A DNA stretch of 64,000 bases from Rhodospirillales bacterium URHD0017. Its GTDB lineage: Bacteria > Pseudomonadota > Alphaproteobacteria > Reyranellales > Reyranellaceae. Made by a program: the position numbers and the translations under genes. Numbering within the stretch: position 1 is the stretch's first letter; every line of letters begins with the position of its first letter. This document shows positions 8,703-16,370 of this stretch, one piece after another. Below the pieces are notes generated by a model. The model did not search any database. It worked only from the letters and a program-made list of their open reading frames with translations, and had not been told where the DNA came from. Location of the stretch: assembly GCA_900110395.1 (NCBI GenBank), contig FODP01000025.1, positions 1 through 64,000 on the forward strand. The letters run 5' to 3'.

Positions 8703-9716
8703 CTACTGGAGATTTACCTTCTGCATCGTCTTGATGTTGAAGTAGCGCGGATCGTCCATCGAATTGGGCAGCCGGCCGTCCTTGAACGCCTTGATCAGGT
8801 CGACGACGGCTTCCTCGATCGTGTGGCTGGCCTCGAAGCCCAGCTCGTCTTTGATCTTCTTCGACGACACGTGATAGGAGCGCATGTCGTTGGTATTCTG
8901 CACCTTGAGCTTGCAGTCCGGACCGACATTGCGCTGGACCATCTCGGCGAGCTGCATCACCGAATGGTTCTCATAGCCGGCATTGTAGACCTTGCCGTTG
9001 ACCTTCTCGTCCGGCGCCAGCAGCAGCAGCATGTAGGCGTCGGCCATGTCCTCGATGTGGATATTGGGCCGCAGCTGCGCGCCGCCGAACACCGAGACCT
9101 CGCCCTTGTGCACGCCGAGATTGGTCAGGATGTTGACCACGACGTCGAGGCGCTGGCGGGGCGAGTAGCCGCATACCGTGGCCGGCCGGATCGTCACCGT
9201 GGTGAAGCCGGGCGCCCGCTCCTGCTCGAGCAGGACCTCGCACTCGGCCTTGAACTTGGAATAGTCGGTCAGCGGCTCGAGCGAGAGATCCTCGGTCACC
9301 TCGACGCCGTCCTTGATGCCGTAGACCGACGAGGACGAGGCATAGACGAAGCGCTTGACGCCGACAGCCTTGGCGGCGCGCACCAGCGGCACGAAGGCGT
9401 CGAGATTGATCGACCGGCCGAGGTCGGGATTGAGCTCGAACGACGGATCGTTGGAGATGCAGGCGAGATGGATGACGGCGTCGCAGCCCTGCAGTGCCTG
9501 CTTGACCACCTCGCCGTCACGGATGTCGCCCTTGACCTCGCGCAAGGCGGCGCCGCGCGAGCTTTTCAGGACATCCTCGCCGTACATGTAGAGGTCGAGC
9601 ACGGTCACCTGGTAGCCGGCCGCGATGAGCTTGGGCACGAGCACCGCGCCGACATAGCCCGCGCCGCCGGTCACCAGCACGCGGTTGAGGTTGGGGTTCT
9701 TCTTGTATCGACTCAT
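8703..9716 (-). CDS. NAD-dependent sugar epimerase/dehydratase (extended SDR)
   Basis: A 337-residue extended SDR. It has the glycine-rich TGGAGYVG at residues 16-23, the serine motif ASSSSVYG, and the YSKFK catalytic pair. DIRDGEVVKQAL marks the nucleotide-binding second half of the Rossmann fold, and RPATVCGYSPRQRLD lies in the sugar-binding lobe. Members of this group epimerise or dehydrate nucleotide sugars. The gene abuts the RmlD-like reductase on its 3' side and lies 52 bases after the bifunctional kinase/nucleotidyltransferase. The reaction cannot be assigned more closely by eye. Confidence 0.85.
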   Translation of the reverse strand: MSRYKKNPNLNRVLVTGGAGYVGAVLVPKLIAAGYQVTVLDLYMYGEDVLKSSRGAALREVKGDIRDGEVVKQALQGCDAVIHLACISNDPSFELNPDLGRSINLDAFVPLVRAAKAVGVKRFVYASSSSVYGIKDGVEVTEDLSLEPLTDYSKFKAECEVLLEQERAPGFTTVTIRPATVCGYSPRQRLDVVVNILTNLGVHKGEVSVFGGAQLRPNIHIEDMADAYMLLLLAPDEKVNGKVYNAGYENHSVMQLAEMVQRNVGPDCKLKVQNTNDMRSYHVSSKKIKDELGFEASHTIEEAVVDLIKAFKDGRLPNSMDDPRYFNIKTMQKVNLQ

Positions 9717-9768
9717 GGATGTGCCAAATGCCTGGGTTTTTTTGCGCGCGAAACGACCTTTTAGCCAC

Positions 9769-11292
9769 TCATTTCAGGAGCGTCGACAGGTACTTTAGGA
9801 TCTCGGGCTTGGTGATCTGGTGGCGCTGGCCGACGATCCGGACCTTCATCGCGCCGACGGCATTGCCGATGAAAGCCGCCAAAAACGGGTCGCTGCCGGC
9901 GGCCAGCAAGGGGCTCGCCAGGGCGAAGAAGGCGTCGCCGGCACCGATCGTGTCGATCGCCTCGCCGGTCAGCGCCGGGATACGCTTCACGCCGGCCTGT
10001 GGCGTATAGACGATGCTGCCGAGCTTGCCGTGGGTGATCACGAAGGTGTGGCAGTCGATCAGCCTCTCGAGCTTCTCGCGCACCACCGTCTCGATCGGCG
10101 CATAGCGCTCGACGGCGGCCAGGCGCGCCTCGGGCTCGTCGATGCAGATGAAGTTGGCGCGCGGGTACTTGGTGATCAGGTTGAAGCCGCGGTTGGCGCT
10201 GTTGGTCTGGGCATTGACGGCCAAAAACTTCGACTTGCGGCAGACGATGTCGACCAGGCCGTCGTCGATCATGCCGTGGCCGAAGTCGTTGACGATGACG
10301 GCGTCGTAGTTGGCGATGTTCTTCTCGACCCAGCCGTTCAGCGTCGCCTGCTCGGCCGCCGGCAGCGCCTCGTCGGAGATATAGGCGACCTCGATCAGCT
10401 TCTTGACGTAGGCGGGATCGACCAGCCGGCTCTTCACCGTCGTTTGGCCGCCTTCGCGGTAGAACGGTACGAGATTGACGTTCGGGTTGAGGTTGGCGCG
10501 GATCAGCTCCTCGTGGCTCTGCGACTTGCCGAGCAGGGTCACGAGATCGACGCTGGCGCACACCTGACCGACCAGGTTGGCCGTCGCGATGGCGCCGCCA
10601 CAGAAGATCTCCCGGCTCCTGTACTTGGTGGCGATGATGTTTTCCTTGGCCGGCTTGCCCAGCGGCTCGACGTAGATGTACTCGTCGAGGATGGTGTCGC
10701 CGATCACCAGGCAGCGCTTGTTCTCGACGGCCGCCACTTCCTTCTTCACGTCGTCGACGGTGATGCGCGAGCGCAGGTCCTTGAGATAGGCCGCGGTCTC
10801 CTCCGGGTAGAGCGACATCACCCGGTTGGAGAGGTTGGACGAGCTGAAGGTGATGTCCTCGGTGTACAGCACCTCGCCGCCGAACTTTTCGACGGTCAGC
10901 CGTTCGGTCTTGATGCGGCCGGTGACGTCGGCTTCCTCGTCGGCATATTCGGAGCCCTTCAGGTAGTAGCTCGGCTTGATGGTCTCGAGCACATGCTCGG
11001 CGCCGGGATCGGGCGAGATGCCCACGTAGTCGACGCATTCCAGCGCCGCGACCATCTCGGCGCGCAGCTTCTCGGCGAAAACCGGGCGATCGGGCCCCTT
11101 GTTGACGAACCTGTCGGTGGTCAGGGTGACGATCAGCAGGTCACCGTGGCGCTTGCCGATATCGAGATGGCGCTTGTGCCCGACATGGAGGATGTCGAAT
11201 ACGCCGTGCGCGAGCACCACCTTGCGGCCCTTGGCGCGCTCCGCCGCGGCGATCTCGCCCAGTTCGCCGAGCGTTTTGATCTTGTCGAACAT
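9769..11292 (-). CDS. bifunctional nucleotidyltransferase-PfkB sugar kinase, HldE-like with domains in inverted order
   Basis: A 507-residue fusion. Residues ~25-150 are a cytidylyltransferase/adenylyltransferase domain with HGVFDILHVGHKRHL (HxGH at 36-39) and YYLKGSEYA. Residues ~185-500 are a PfkB/ribokinase domain ending in DTIGAGDAFF (GAGD at 450-453, catalytic Asp). E. coli HldE, which makes ADP-heptose, has the kinase first and the transferase second; here the order is reversed. The protein could phosphorylate a sugar at C1 and attach a nucleotide to it. A heptose substrate is a reasonable guess given the heptose genes at 44780-57975, but the operon context (split transketolase, two epimerases, HAD, kinase) allows another substrate. 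Confidence 0.85.
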   Translation of the reverse strand: MFDKIKTLGELGEIAAAERAKGRKVVLAHGVFDILHVGHKRHLDIGKRHGDLLIVTLTTDRFVNKGPDRPVFAEKLRAEMVAALECVDYVGISPDPGAEHVLETIKPSYYLKGSEYADEEADVTGRIKTERLTVEKFGGEVLYTEDITFSSSNLSNRVMSLYPEETAAYLKDLRSRITVDDVKKEVAAVENKRCLVIGDTILDEYIYVEPLGKPAKENIIATKYRSREIFCGGAIATANLVGQVCASVDLVTLLGKSQSHEELIRANLNPNVNLVPFYREGGQTTVKSRLVDPAYVKKLIEVAYISDEALPAAEQATLNGWVEKNIANYDAVIVNDFGHGMIDDGLVDIVCRKSKFLAVNAQTNSANRGFNLITKYPRANFICIDEPEARLAAVERYAPIETVVREKLERLIDCHTFVITHGKLGSIVYTPQAGVKRIPALTGEAIDTIGAGDAFFALASPLLAAGSDPFLAAFIGNAVGAMKVRIVGQRHQITKPEILKYLSTLLK

Positions 11293-11336
11293 CTATACGC
11301 TGTCCCCTGCCAGCTCTCTTGCCGAAAACGCACGCC

Positions 11337-12329
11337 TTATTGGCGGCCGAGATAGGTGAACCAATCCTTCGTCGCCACGGCGATCGAATCCGGCGTCCAT
11401 ACCGGTGCGTCGCGCCAATAGTCTATGACCTTCAACATGTTTTGCACGCCGTCCTCAATCGGCACTTTCGCCGTCCAGCCGAGCTCGGCCTTGATCCGGC
11501 TGGTATCCGCGAATGTGCAGTCCGGCTCTCCCGGCCGCTTGGGAATATGCACCGTCTCGGGCGCCTTGAGGAGCTTGGCCAGGTAGTTGACCGAGACCGG
11601 ATTGTCACTGCCCACATTGAGGCACAAGCCTACCTTGCTCGATTCGGCGGCACAAATCAGGGCATCGACGGCGTCCGATACGTAAGTGAAGTCGCGCGTC
11701 TGCTCGCCATCGCCGACGATGGTGAGCGGCTTGCCGGCCAGCAGCTGGGCGAGGAAGACACCGAACACGGCGCCGTAGGTGCCGCTGGTGCGCGCGCGCG
11801 GGCCGTAGATGTTGAAGAAGCGCAACGACAGCGCCGGCAGCCCGTAGACCTGCGCCCAGTGCATGACCTCGCACTCGCCCAGCCATTTTGTCAGTGCATA
11901 AGGGTATTGTGGGCGGATTTCTGCAGTCTCCGGCGTCGGGTAGGAATCGGGAATGCCGTAGCACGACGACGACGCGACATAGACGAGGCGTTTGATGTTG
12001 GCCGCGCGGGCCGCCTGCAAGGTCACGAAGGTGCCGACGGCGTTGGAGCGGAAATAGCCCTCGGGGTTGACGATCGAGGGGACGATGTCGGCCAGTGCCG
12101 CGAGATGGAATACCCGTTCGACGCCGGCCATGGCCTTGGCCATCGCCGCCGGGTCGGCGACGTCGGCGGCCATGACCTCGAGCTTGGGGTTGTCCTTGTG
12201 CTGCACGAGATTGCGCGGCTTGCCGACTTCCATATTGTCGACCACGCGCACCGAGCGGCCGAGGCTGAGCAGGCGGTCCGTCAGGTGGGAGCCGATGAAG
12301 CCGGCGCCGCCGGTCACGAGATCAAGCAT
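11337..12329 (-). CDS. NAD-dependent epimerase/dehydratase (UDP-glucose 4-epimerase-like)
   Basis: A 330-residue extended SDR with TGGAGFIGSHL at the N-terminus, VASSSCYG around residue 112 and YPYALTK as the catalytic Tyr-Lys motif. FNIYGPRARTSGTYGAVF is the usual substrate-lobe signature of UDP-hexose 4-epimerases and decarboxylase-like SDRs. ATG 12329 is preferred because the Rossmann strand starts right after it; ATG 12377 would add 16 unlikely residues. It acts in the cytoplasm on a nucleotide sugar. It lies 45 bases before the kinase/nucleotidyltransferase and 54 bases after the methyltransferase gene. Confidence 0.87.
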   Translation of the reverse strand: MLDLVTGGAGFIGSHLTDRLLSLGRSVRVVDNMEVGKPRNLVQHKDNPKLEVMAADVADPAAMAKAMAGVERVFHLAALADIVPSIVNPEGYFRSNAVGTFVTLQAARAANIKRLVYVASSSCYGIPDSYPTPETAEIRPQYPYALTKWLGECEVMHWAQVYGLPALSLRFFNIYGPRARTSGTYGAVFGVFLAQLLAGKPLTIVGDGEQTRDFTYVSDAVDALICAAESSKVGLCLNVGSDNPVSVNYLAKLLKAPETVHIPKRPGEPDCTFADTSRIKAELGWTAKVPIEDGVQNMLKVIDYWRDAPVWTPDSIAVATKDWFTYLGRQ

Positions 12330-12383
12330 CTGGCCACTGTTCTTTCGAGGTCTGGTGTTGCAATTGCAATGCCGCAAGGCGGT

Positions 12384-13049
12384 TCATTCGAAGAAGATGA
12401 AGCCCCAGTCGCCCTGGTATCCGCTCTGCTTATAGATCCACTCCCAGTTCTTGACGTCGTGGAACGATTCGCAGGTGAGCTGCCAGTACAGCAGATTCAT
12501 GCGCTCGCGTTCGTTGCGCCAGGATTCGACCATGATGTACTTCTTGGTCCCCTTGCCCACCCGCTCGATCTCGCGCACCGCATCGTAGAGCTGGCTGATC
12601 GGGAAGTTGTGCAGGGTTCCCAGCGAGACAACGAAATCGAACGACTTGTCGGGGTACGGCAGCGAGGCGGCGTTGCCGACCTTGAGGAAGGGTTTCACCT
12701 CTTCTTTGGCGTTGGCGATCGCGTAGTCCGAGATGTCGATGCCCTCGACATGGACACCGGGAACCGCGCGCGTGAACTCGTGCAGCAGGAAGCCCTTGCC
12801 GCAGCCGACATCGAGGATGCGGTCGCCCGCCTTCAGGCCGTAGTGCTTGGCCATAGCTTCGGCGATCGGCAGCCAGCGGCCGTCGTACTTGTAGCCGCCG
12901 TAGCCGTACTGCCGCTCGCCGTCCCAGTAGTCCTGGCCGTACTTCTTGGCGATCTCCGAGCAGTTCGCCTTGTCGTACTGGACGACGCGACCGACGTAAT
13001 CGCGCTTGGTGCGGTTATGCAGCGCGCCGAGGAAATCTACGTGAGCCAT
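12384..13049 (-). CDS. class I SAM-dependent methyltransferase
   Basis: A 221-residue methyltransferase. SAM motif I is ILDVGCGKGFLL (about 78-89), followed by the acidic residue of VEGIDISDYA and by DKSFDFVVSLGTLHNF as motif IV. It belongs to the Methyltransf_11/25 type, commonly O- or N-methylating sugars in polysaccharide loci. The N-terminal ~70 residues (YGQDYWDGERQYGYGGYKYDG) are unusually rich in Tyr and Gly; this segment recurs in methyltransferases linked to carbohydrate clusters and may contact the sugar. It overlaps the upstream small gene by 13 bases. Target position unknown. Confidence 0.85.
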   Translation of the reverse strand: MAHVDFLGALHNRTKRDYVGRVVQYDKANCSEIAKKYGQDYWDGERQYGYGGYKYDGRWLPIAEAMAKHYGLKAGDRILDVGCGKGFLLHEFTRAVPGVHVEGIDISDYAIANAKEEVKPFLKVGNAASLPYPDKSFDFVVSLGTLHNFPISQLYDAVREIERVGKGTKKYIMVESWRNERERMNLLYWQLTCESFHDVKNWEWIYKQSGYQGDWGFIFFE

Positions 13050-13462
13050 TCTTCAATCTGCTTATAGTTGACGTCCCCGCAGAGCGCGGCGGTGATGAGC
13101 ACGTTCTCCCAGCGCTCGATGTCCTCCTCGCCCCTCAGGGCAAAACGTTCGACTGCAGCATGCAGGCTGCAGCCGGCATCGAGGACCCGCCGATAGATTG
13201 AGAGGCGCTGCGCGGGCAGCGCCGGCAGCGCGAACATTGAATAGAGGATGATACCTTCGATCCCTGACAGCTCGTCGAGGGCCTGCTCAAGGATCAGGTA
13301 TGAGCCTGACATGGAGTACTCGGTCACGCTCAGCAGATACTGCATCTCGCGCTTCTCCGCATATTCGCGGATCACCACGTTCTGGATGTGTTGGGGGACC
13401 CTGTGGTCATCGACCGGTCTACTGACGATGTAGCCACGGTATCCCTTCTTGTTGGACAGCAT
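13037..13462 (-). CDS. small protein resembling the sporadic carbohydrate cluster LIC12192 family
   Basis: A 141-residue protein beginning GYRGYIVSRPVDDHRVPQHIQN after the initiator segment. From memory this matches TIGR04323 (sporadic carbohydrate cluster protein, LIC12192 family), found in a scattered set of surface-carbohydrate loci, often beside a 2OG-Fe(II) oxygenase as here. I could not verify the match. The middle (YLLSVTEYSMSGSYLILEQAL) and the end (FALRGEEDIERWENVLITAALCGD) contain no catalytic motif that I recognise. The ATG at 13462 shares its first base with the oxygenase TGA (TGATG), so translation is coupled. Function unknown. Confidence 0.75.
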   Translation of the reverse strand: MLSNKKGYRGYIVSRPVDDHRVPQHIQNVVIREYAEKREMQYLLSVTEYSMSGSYLILEQALDELSGIEGIILYSMFALPALPAQRLSIYRRVLDAGCSLHAAVERFALRGEEDIERWENVLITAALCGDVNYKQIEEWLT

Positions 13463-14253
13463 CAGCCTACCGAGGGGAACTTGTATTGAATCCCGAGGGT
13501 GGTCGCCGGGCGAATCAGGATCGGCTCGAAGAACTCCCCGAGCTTCTTGTCGTGAAACGGAGAGAACAGACACTTGAACCGGCAATTGGTCGACCAACGC
13601 GTCCCAGGTTCAGTATTGACGATGTTGCCGTGCATGACGTTCTGCGTGAACAGCAGCACTTCACCGTAGTTGATCGTGGGCCAATCCAGGTCTGATTCGA
13701 TGGCGTTATGCAGATCCTGCGCCGACTTGAACTCCCCCATCTTCGCTTGATGGCGAGCGTTCTTTTCGCGAGGCAAGATGAACATGGTTTTGCTGCGACG
13801 GACGTTCACGTAAGGCACCCAGAGAACCACCTCGTAGGGTGAGTCGCCCGCCCAGACATCAGCATGTACTGGCAACAGCGAGCTCTTATCATTGGGAATC
13901 TGGATGCTGAGGTTGATCCGCAGCTGCATCGCCAGTTCGTTGCCAACCAGGATCTCGAGCGCCCGCCGAGCGGTGTTGAAGTAGGCGAGCCGGACCCAGG
14001 GCTCGCTGTTCATCTTCTCCATCACTGCCATTCGCAGCTTGTTCAGCTTCTCGATCTCGACTTTGTCCTGAATGTGATCGAGGAAAGCTCCTTTGTCGGT
14101 CGCCCGCGGCAGTTCGAGATAATCTGCGGTAGTGTCCGCCAGCAAGTCGCGGATGCGGTCGAGATCATCCTGTGATTCAGCGGCCTGTTTGACATAGCCG
14201 TCCCGCACAAATGCCTCGGCCAACTTGCGCTCGTCTTCTCGCCAGAAAGTCAT
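13462..14253 (-). CDS. 2OG-Fe(II) oxygenase of sporadic carbohydrate cluster type
   Basis: A 263-residue oxygenase. The iron triad is suggested by HAD (H130, D132) and H208 in NVMHGN, with R219 in TRWSTNCRFK placed to bind 2-oxoglutarate. Such enzymes hydroxylate, desaturate or epimerise their substrate. Followed by the LIC12192-like gene, this fits, from memory, the TIGR04324 pairing. It starts eight bases after the transketolase C-terminal subunit, so an enzyme transferring two-carbon units and an oxygenase are made together. The ATG 14253 is chosen for the compact spacing and MTFWRED start. Substrate unknown; a sugar or sugar nucleotide is likely. Confidence 0.8.
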   Translation of the reverse strand: MTFWREDERKLAEAFVRDGYVKQAAESQDDLDRIRDLLADTTADYLELPRATDKGAFLDHIQDKVEIEKLNKLRMAVMEKMNSEPWVRLAYFNTARRALEILVGNELAMQLRINLSIQIPNDKSSLLPVHADVWAGDSPYEVVLWVPYVNVRRSKTMFILPREKNARHQAKMGEFKSAQDLHNAIESDLDWPTINYGEVLLFTQNVMHGNIVNTEPGTRWSTNCRFKCLFSPFHDKKLGEFFEPILIRPATTLGIQYKFPSVG

Positions 14254-14261
14254 CGAACCGC

Positions 14262-15209
14262 TCACCGACGCAGCTCCGCCAGGAACTTGCGCACTGTCAC
14301 GTCGATGCCCTTGGCGTCGAACTTGAAATCCTCCATCAGCTTCGCTTGGCTGCCGTAGTGCTCGGCGAACTTGTCCGGGATGCCGAGCCGCTTCACAGGC
14401 GGCAGAGCACCCGTCAGCCGGTCCGACAGGGTCTCCAACACGGCGCTGCCCAGACCGCCGACGACGCTGTGCTCCTCGACGGTGACGACCAGCTTGGTCT
14501 TGCTCGCGGCGTCGACGATGGCGTCGGCGTCGATTGGCTTGACGGTATGGAGGTGCAGCAGGCGGCAGCGGATGCCGTCGGCCGCCAGTGAGCCCGCCGC
14601 CTTCAGCGCTTGGGTGGTGGCAACACCCGTGGCGATCAGCAGGACGTCCGACGCCCCGGTCTCGCCGTCGATCATGTCGATCGCCTTGCCGATGGCGAAG
14701 CCGCGCTCGGCCTTGCTGATCACCGGATCGCCGCCCTTGCCGAGGCGGATGTAGATCGGATGCGGCCAGTCGAGCGTGGCGTCCATCAGCCGGGTCATCT
14801 CCTCGGCGTCGCACACGGCGGTAACCGTCATGCGCGGCAGGGCACGCATGATGGCGATGTCCTCGATCGCCTCGTGCGTCGGCCCGAGCGGCGCATAGAC
14901 GTAGCCGCCGCCGTTGCCGATCAGCCGCACCGGCAGGTCGTGCAGGCAGAGATCGACCGCGACCTGCTCGTAGCAGCGCCGCGTGATGAAAGTGGCGATC
15001 GTGTTGACGTAGGGGACGAAGCCATCCATCGCCATGCCGGCGGCCATGCCGATGATGTTGGCCTCGGCGATACCCTCCATGTAGTAGCGCGACGGAAACT
15101 CCTTTTTCATCTCGCCGAGCAGGTTCGGCGACAGGTCGGAGCCGATGAAGACGACGCGCTCGTCGCGCTTCGCCAGGGTGTGGACCATGTCCAGACTACG
15201 CTTGCGCAT
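14262..15209 (-). CDS. transketolase, C-terminal (pyrimidine-binding) subunit
   Basis: A 315-residue half-transketolase. The glutamate that activates thiamine diphosphate is in YMEGIAEANIIGMAAGMAMDG, and the transketolase_C domain includes DVLLIATGVATTQALKAA and VVTVEEHSVVGGLGSAV. It pairs with the N-terminal subunit immediately upstream (14-base gap). Split transketolases are common in secondary and polysaccharide gene clusters. They move a two-carbon ketol unit between sugars, or form 1-deoxy/2-keto products. Since this operon carries sugar-nucleotide genes and not a pentose phosphate set, a dedicated biosynthetic role is likely. Confidence 0.9.
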   Translation of the reverse strand: MRKRSLDMVHTLAKRDERVVFIGSDLSPNLLGEMKKEFPSRYYMEGIAEANIIGMAAGMAMDGFVPYVNTIATFITRRCYEQVAVDLCLHDLPVRLIGNGGGYVYAPLGPTHEAIEDIAIMRALPRMTVTAVCDAEEMTRLMDATLDWPHPIYIRLGKGGDPVISKAERGFAIGKAIDMIDGETGASDVLLIATGVATTQALKAAGSLAADGIRCRLLHLHTVKPIDADAIVDAASKTKLVVTVEEHSVVGGLGSAVLETLSDRLTGALPPVKRLGIPDKFAEHYGSQAKLMEDFKFDAKGIDVTVRKFLAELRR

Positions 15210-15223
15210 CGCTACGCTTCCCC

Positions 15224-16084
15224 TCAGCTGCCAAGGGCGCTGCGGACGATCTGGAGCTCGGCCGGCTTGAGGTCAGACTTGTGATGCCAGTCGGGATTGT
15301 TCTCGGCCGCAGGAATGCCCTTGCCCTTGACCGTGTGGCAGATGACCGCGCGCGGCCGGTCGCCGGCGTAGGCTGCGGCTTCGCGGAAGACCTGCCGCAG
15401 GTCCTCGACGTCGTGGCCGTTGCACTCGAAGACGCGGAAGCCGAAGGCGGTCCACTTGTCGGCCAGCGGCTCCATGTTCTGGATCTCGAAGACGCTGCCG
15501 GCCGACTGGATCTTGTTGTAGTCGATGATCGCCGTCAGGTTGGAGAGGCGATGCTTGTCGGCGCAGGCGGCGGCCTCCCAGACCGACCCCTCGTTGATCT
15601 CGCCGTCGCCCATCAGCACGTAGACCTTGCTGTCGCGGCCGGTCATGCGGGCAGCGAGCGCCATGCCGAGGCCGATCGACAGGCCGTGACCGAGCGCGCC
15701 GGTGCAGGCCTCGACGCCGGGCACCACCGTCTCGGGGTGGCCGCCGAGGAACGACTCGAAGTGGCAGAAACGGTCGAGCTCGCTGACGTCGAAAAAACCG
15801 CGATCGGCCAGCACGGCGTAGAGCGCCAGGCAGCCGTGGCCCTTGCTCAGGATGAAGCGGTCGCGCTCGAGCTGCTTCGGCTTCGCCGGGTCAACGCGCA
15901 GGAAGTCGTCGTAGAGGACGCGAATGATCTCGACCAGGGACAGCGCCGGCCCGATATGCCCTCTTCCGCCATTCTCGATGGCACGAAAGATGAGGCGCCG
16001 CAGGTGCCGGCTCCGATCGTCCAACGTCGCCTGCTGAACCAGGTCGAGGTCGGTCGCGTACTTCAACGCAGTCTGATGATTCAT
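15224..16084 (-). CDS. transketolase, N-terminal (diphosphate-binding) subunit
   Basis: A 286-residue subunit that binds the diphosphate of thiamine diphosphate. The GDG-x(~25)-N motif is seen as LMGDGEINEGSVWEAA followed by LTAIIDYNKIQSAG. Other family marks are GHIGPALSLVEI, SKGHGCLALYAVL and TGALGHGLSIGLGMALA. It is the first gene of the minus-strand operon extending to 6219; a 286-base region upstream, shared with a plus-strand acyltransferase, should contain its promoter. Together with the C-terminal subunit it gives one complete transketolase active site at the dimer interface. Confidence 0.92.
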   Translation of the reverse strand: MNHQTALKYATDLDLVQQATLDDRSRHLRRLIFRAIENGGRGHIGPALSLVEIIRVLYDDFLRVDPAKPKQLERDRFILSKGHGCLALYAVLADRGFFDVSELDRFCHFESFLGGHPETVVPGVEACTGALGHGLSIGLGMALAARMTGRDSKVYVLMGDGEINEGSVWEAAACADKHRLSNLTAIIDYNKIQSAGSVFEIQNMEPLADKWTAFGFRVFECNGHDVEDLRQVFREAAAYAGDRPRAVICHTVKGKGIPAAENNPDWHHKSDLKPAELQIVRSALGS

Positions 16085-16370
16085 CCCCGAGGTCTACTTT
16101 CCAATCGTCAAATACGCAATTTTCAAACTAGCACGGGTCCCTATGGGTCGGAAGACGACTTTTGGAAGCATGGATGCAGGAAAAATCGCCACAATATCAA
16201 GCCTCTTGCACACAGGGCCGCTTCGGCTAGTGTCCGACCGGCGCTGTCCGGTATTTGCAGGTCTCTCGCTCCCTGATCCCGCCCTTCCCACGTCGGGCCG
16301 CAGCGTGAATAGCTTTGCCACGTTGGTTTGGTCATAATGATGAAAGTCACCTGGGGAGCCGGTCAAACGC

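Noticed and set aside
7926..9764. A 612-codon open frame on the plus strand
   Set aside because: Antisense to two SDR genes with full motifs; composition typical of a GC-rich shadow frame.
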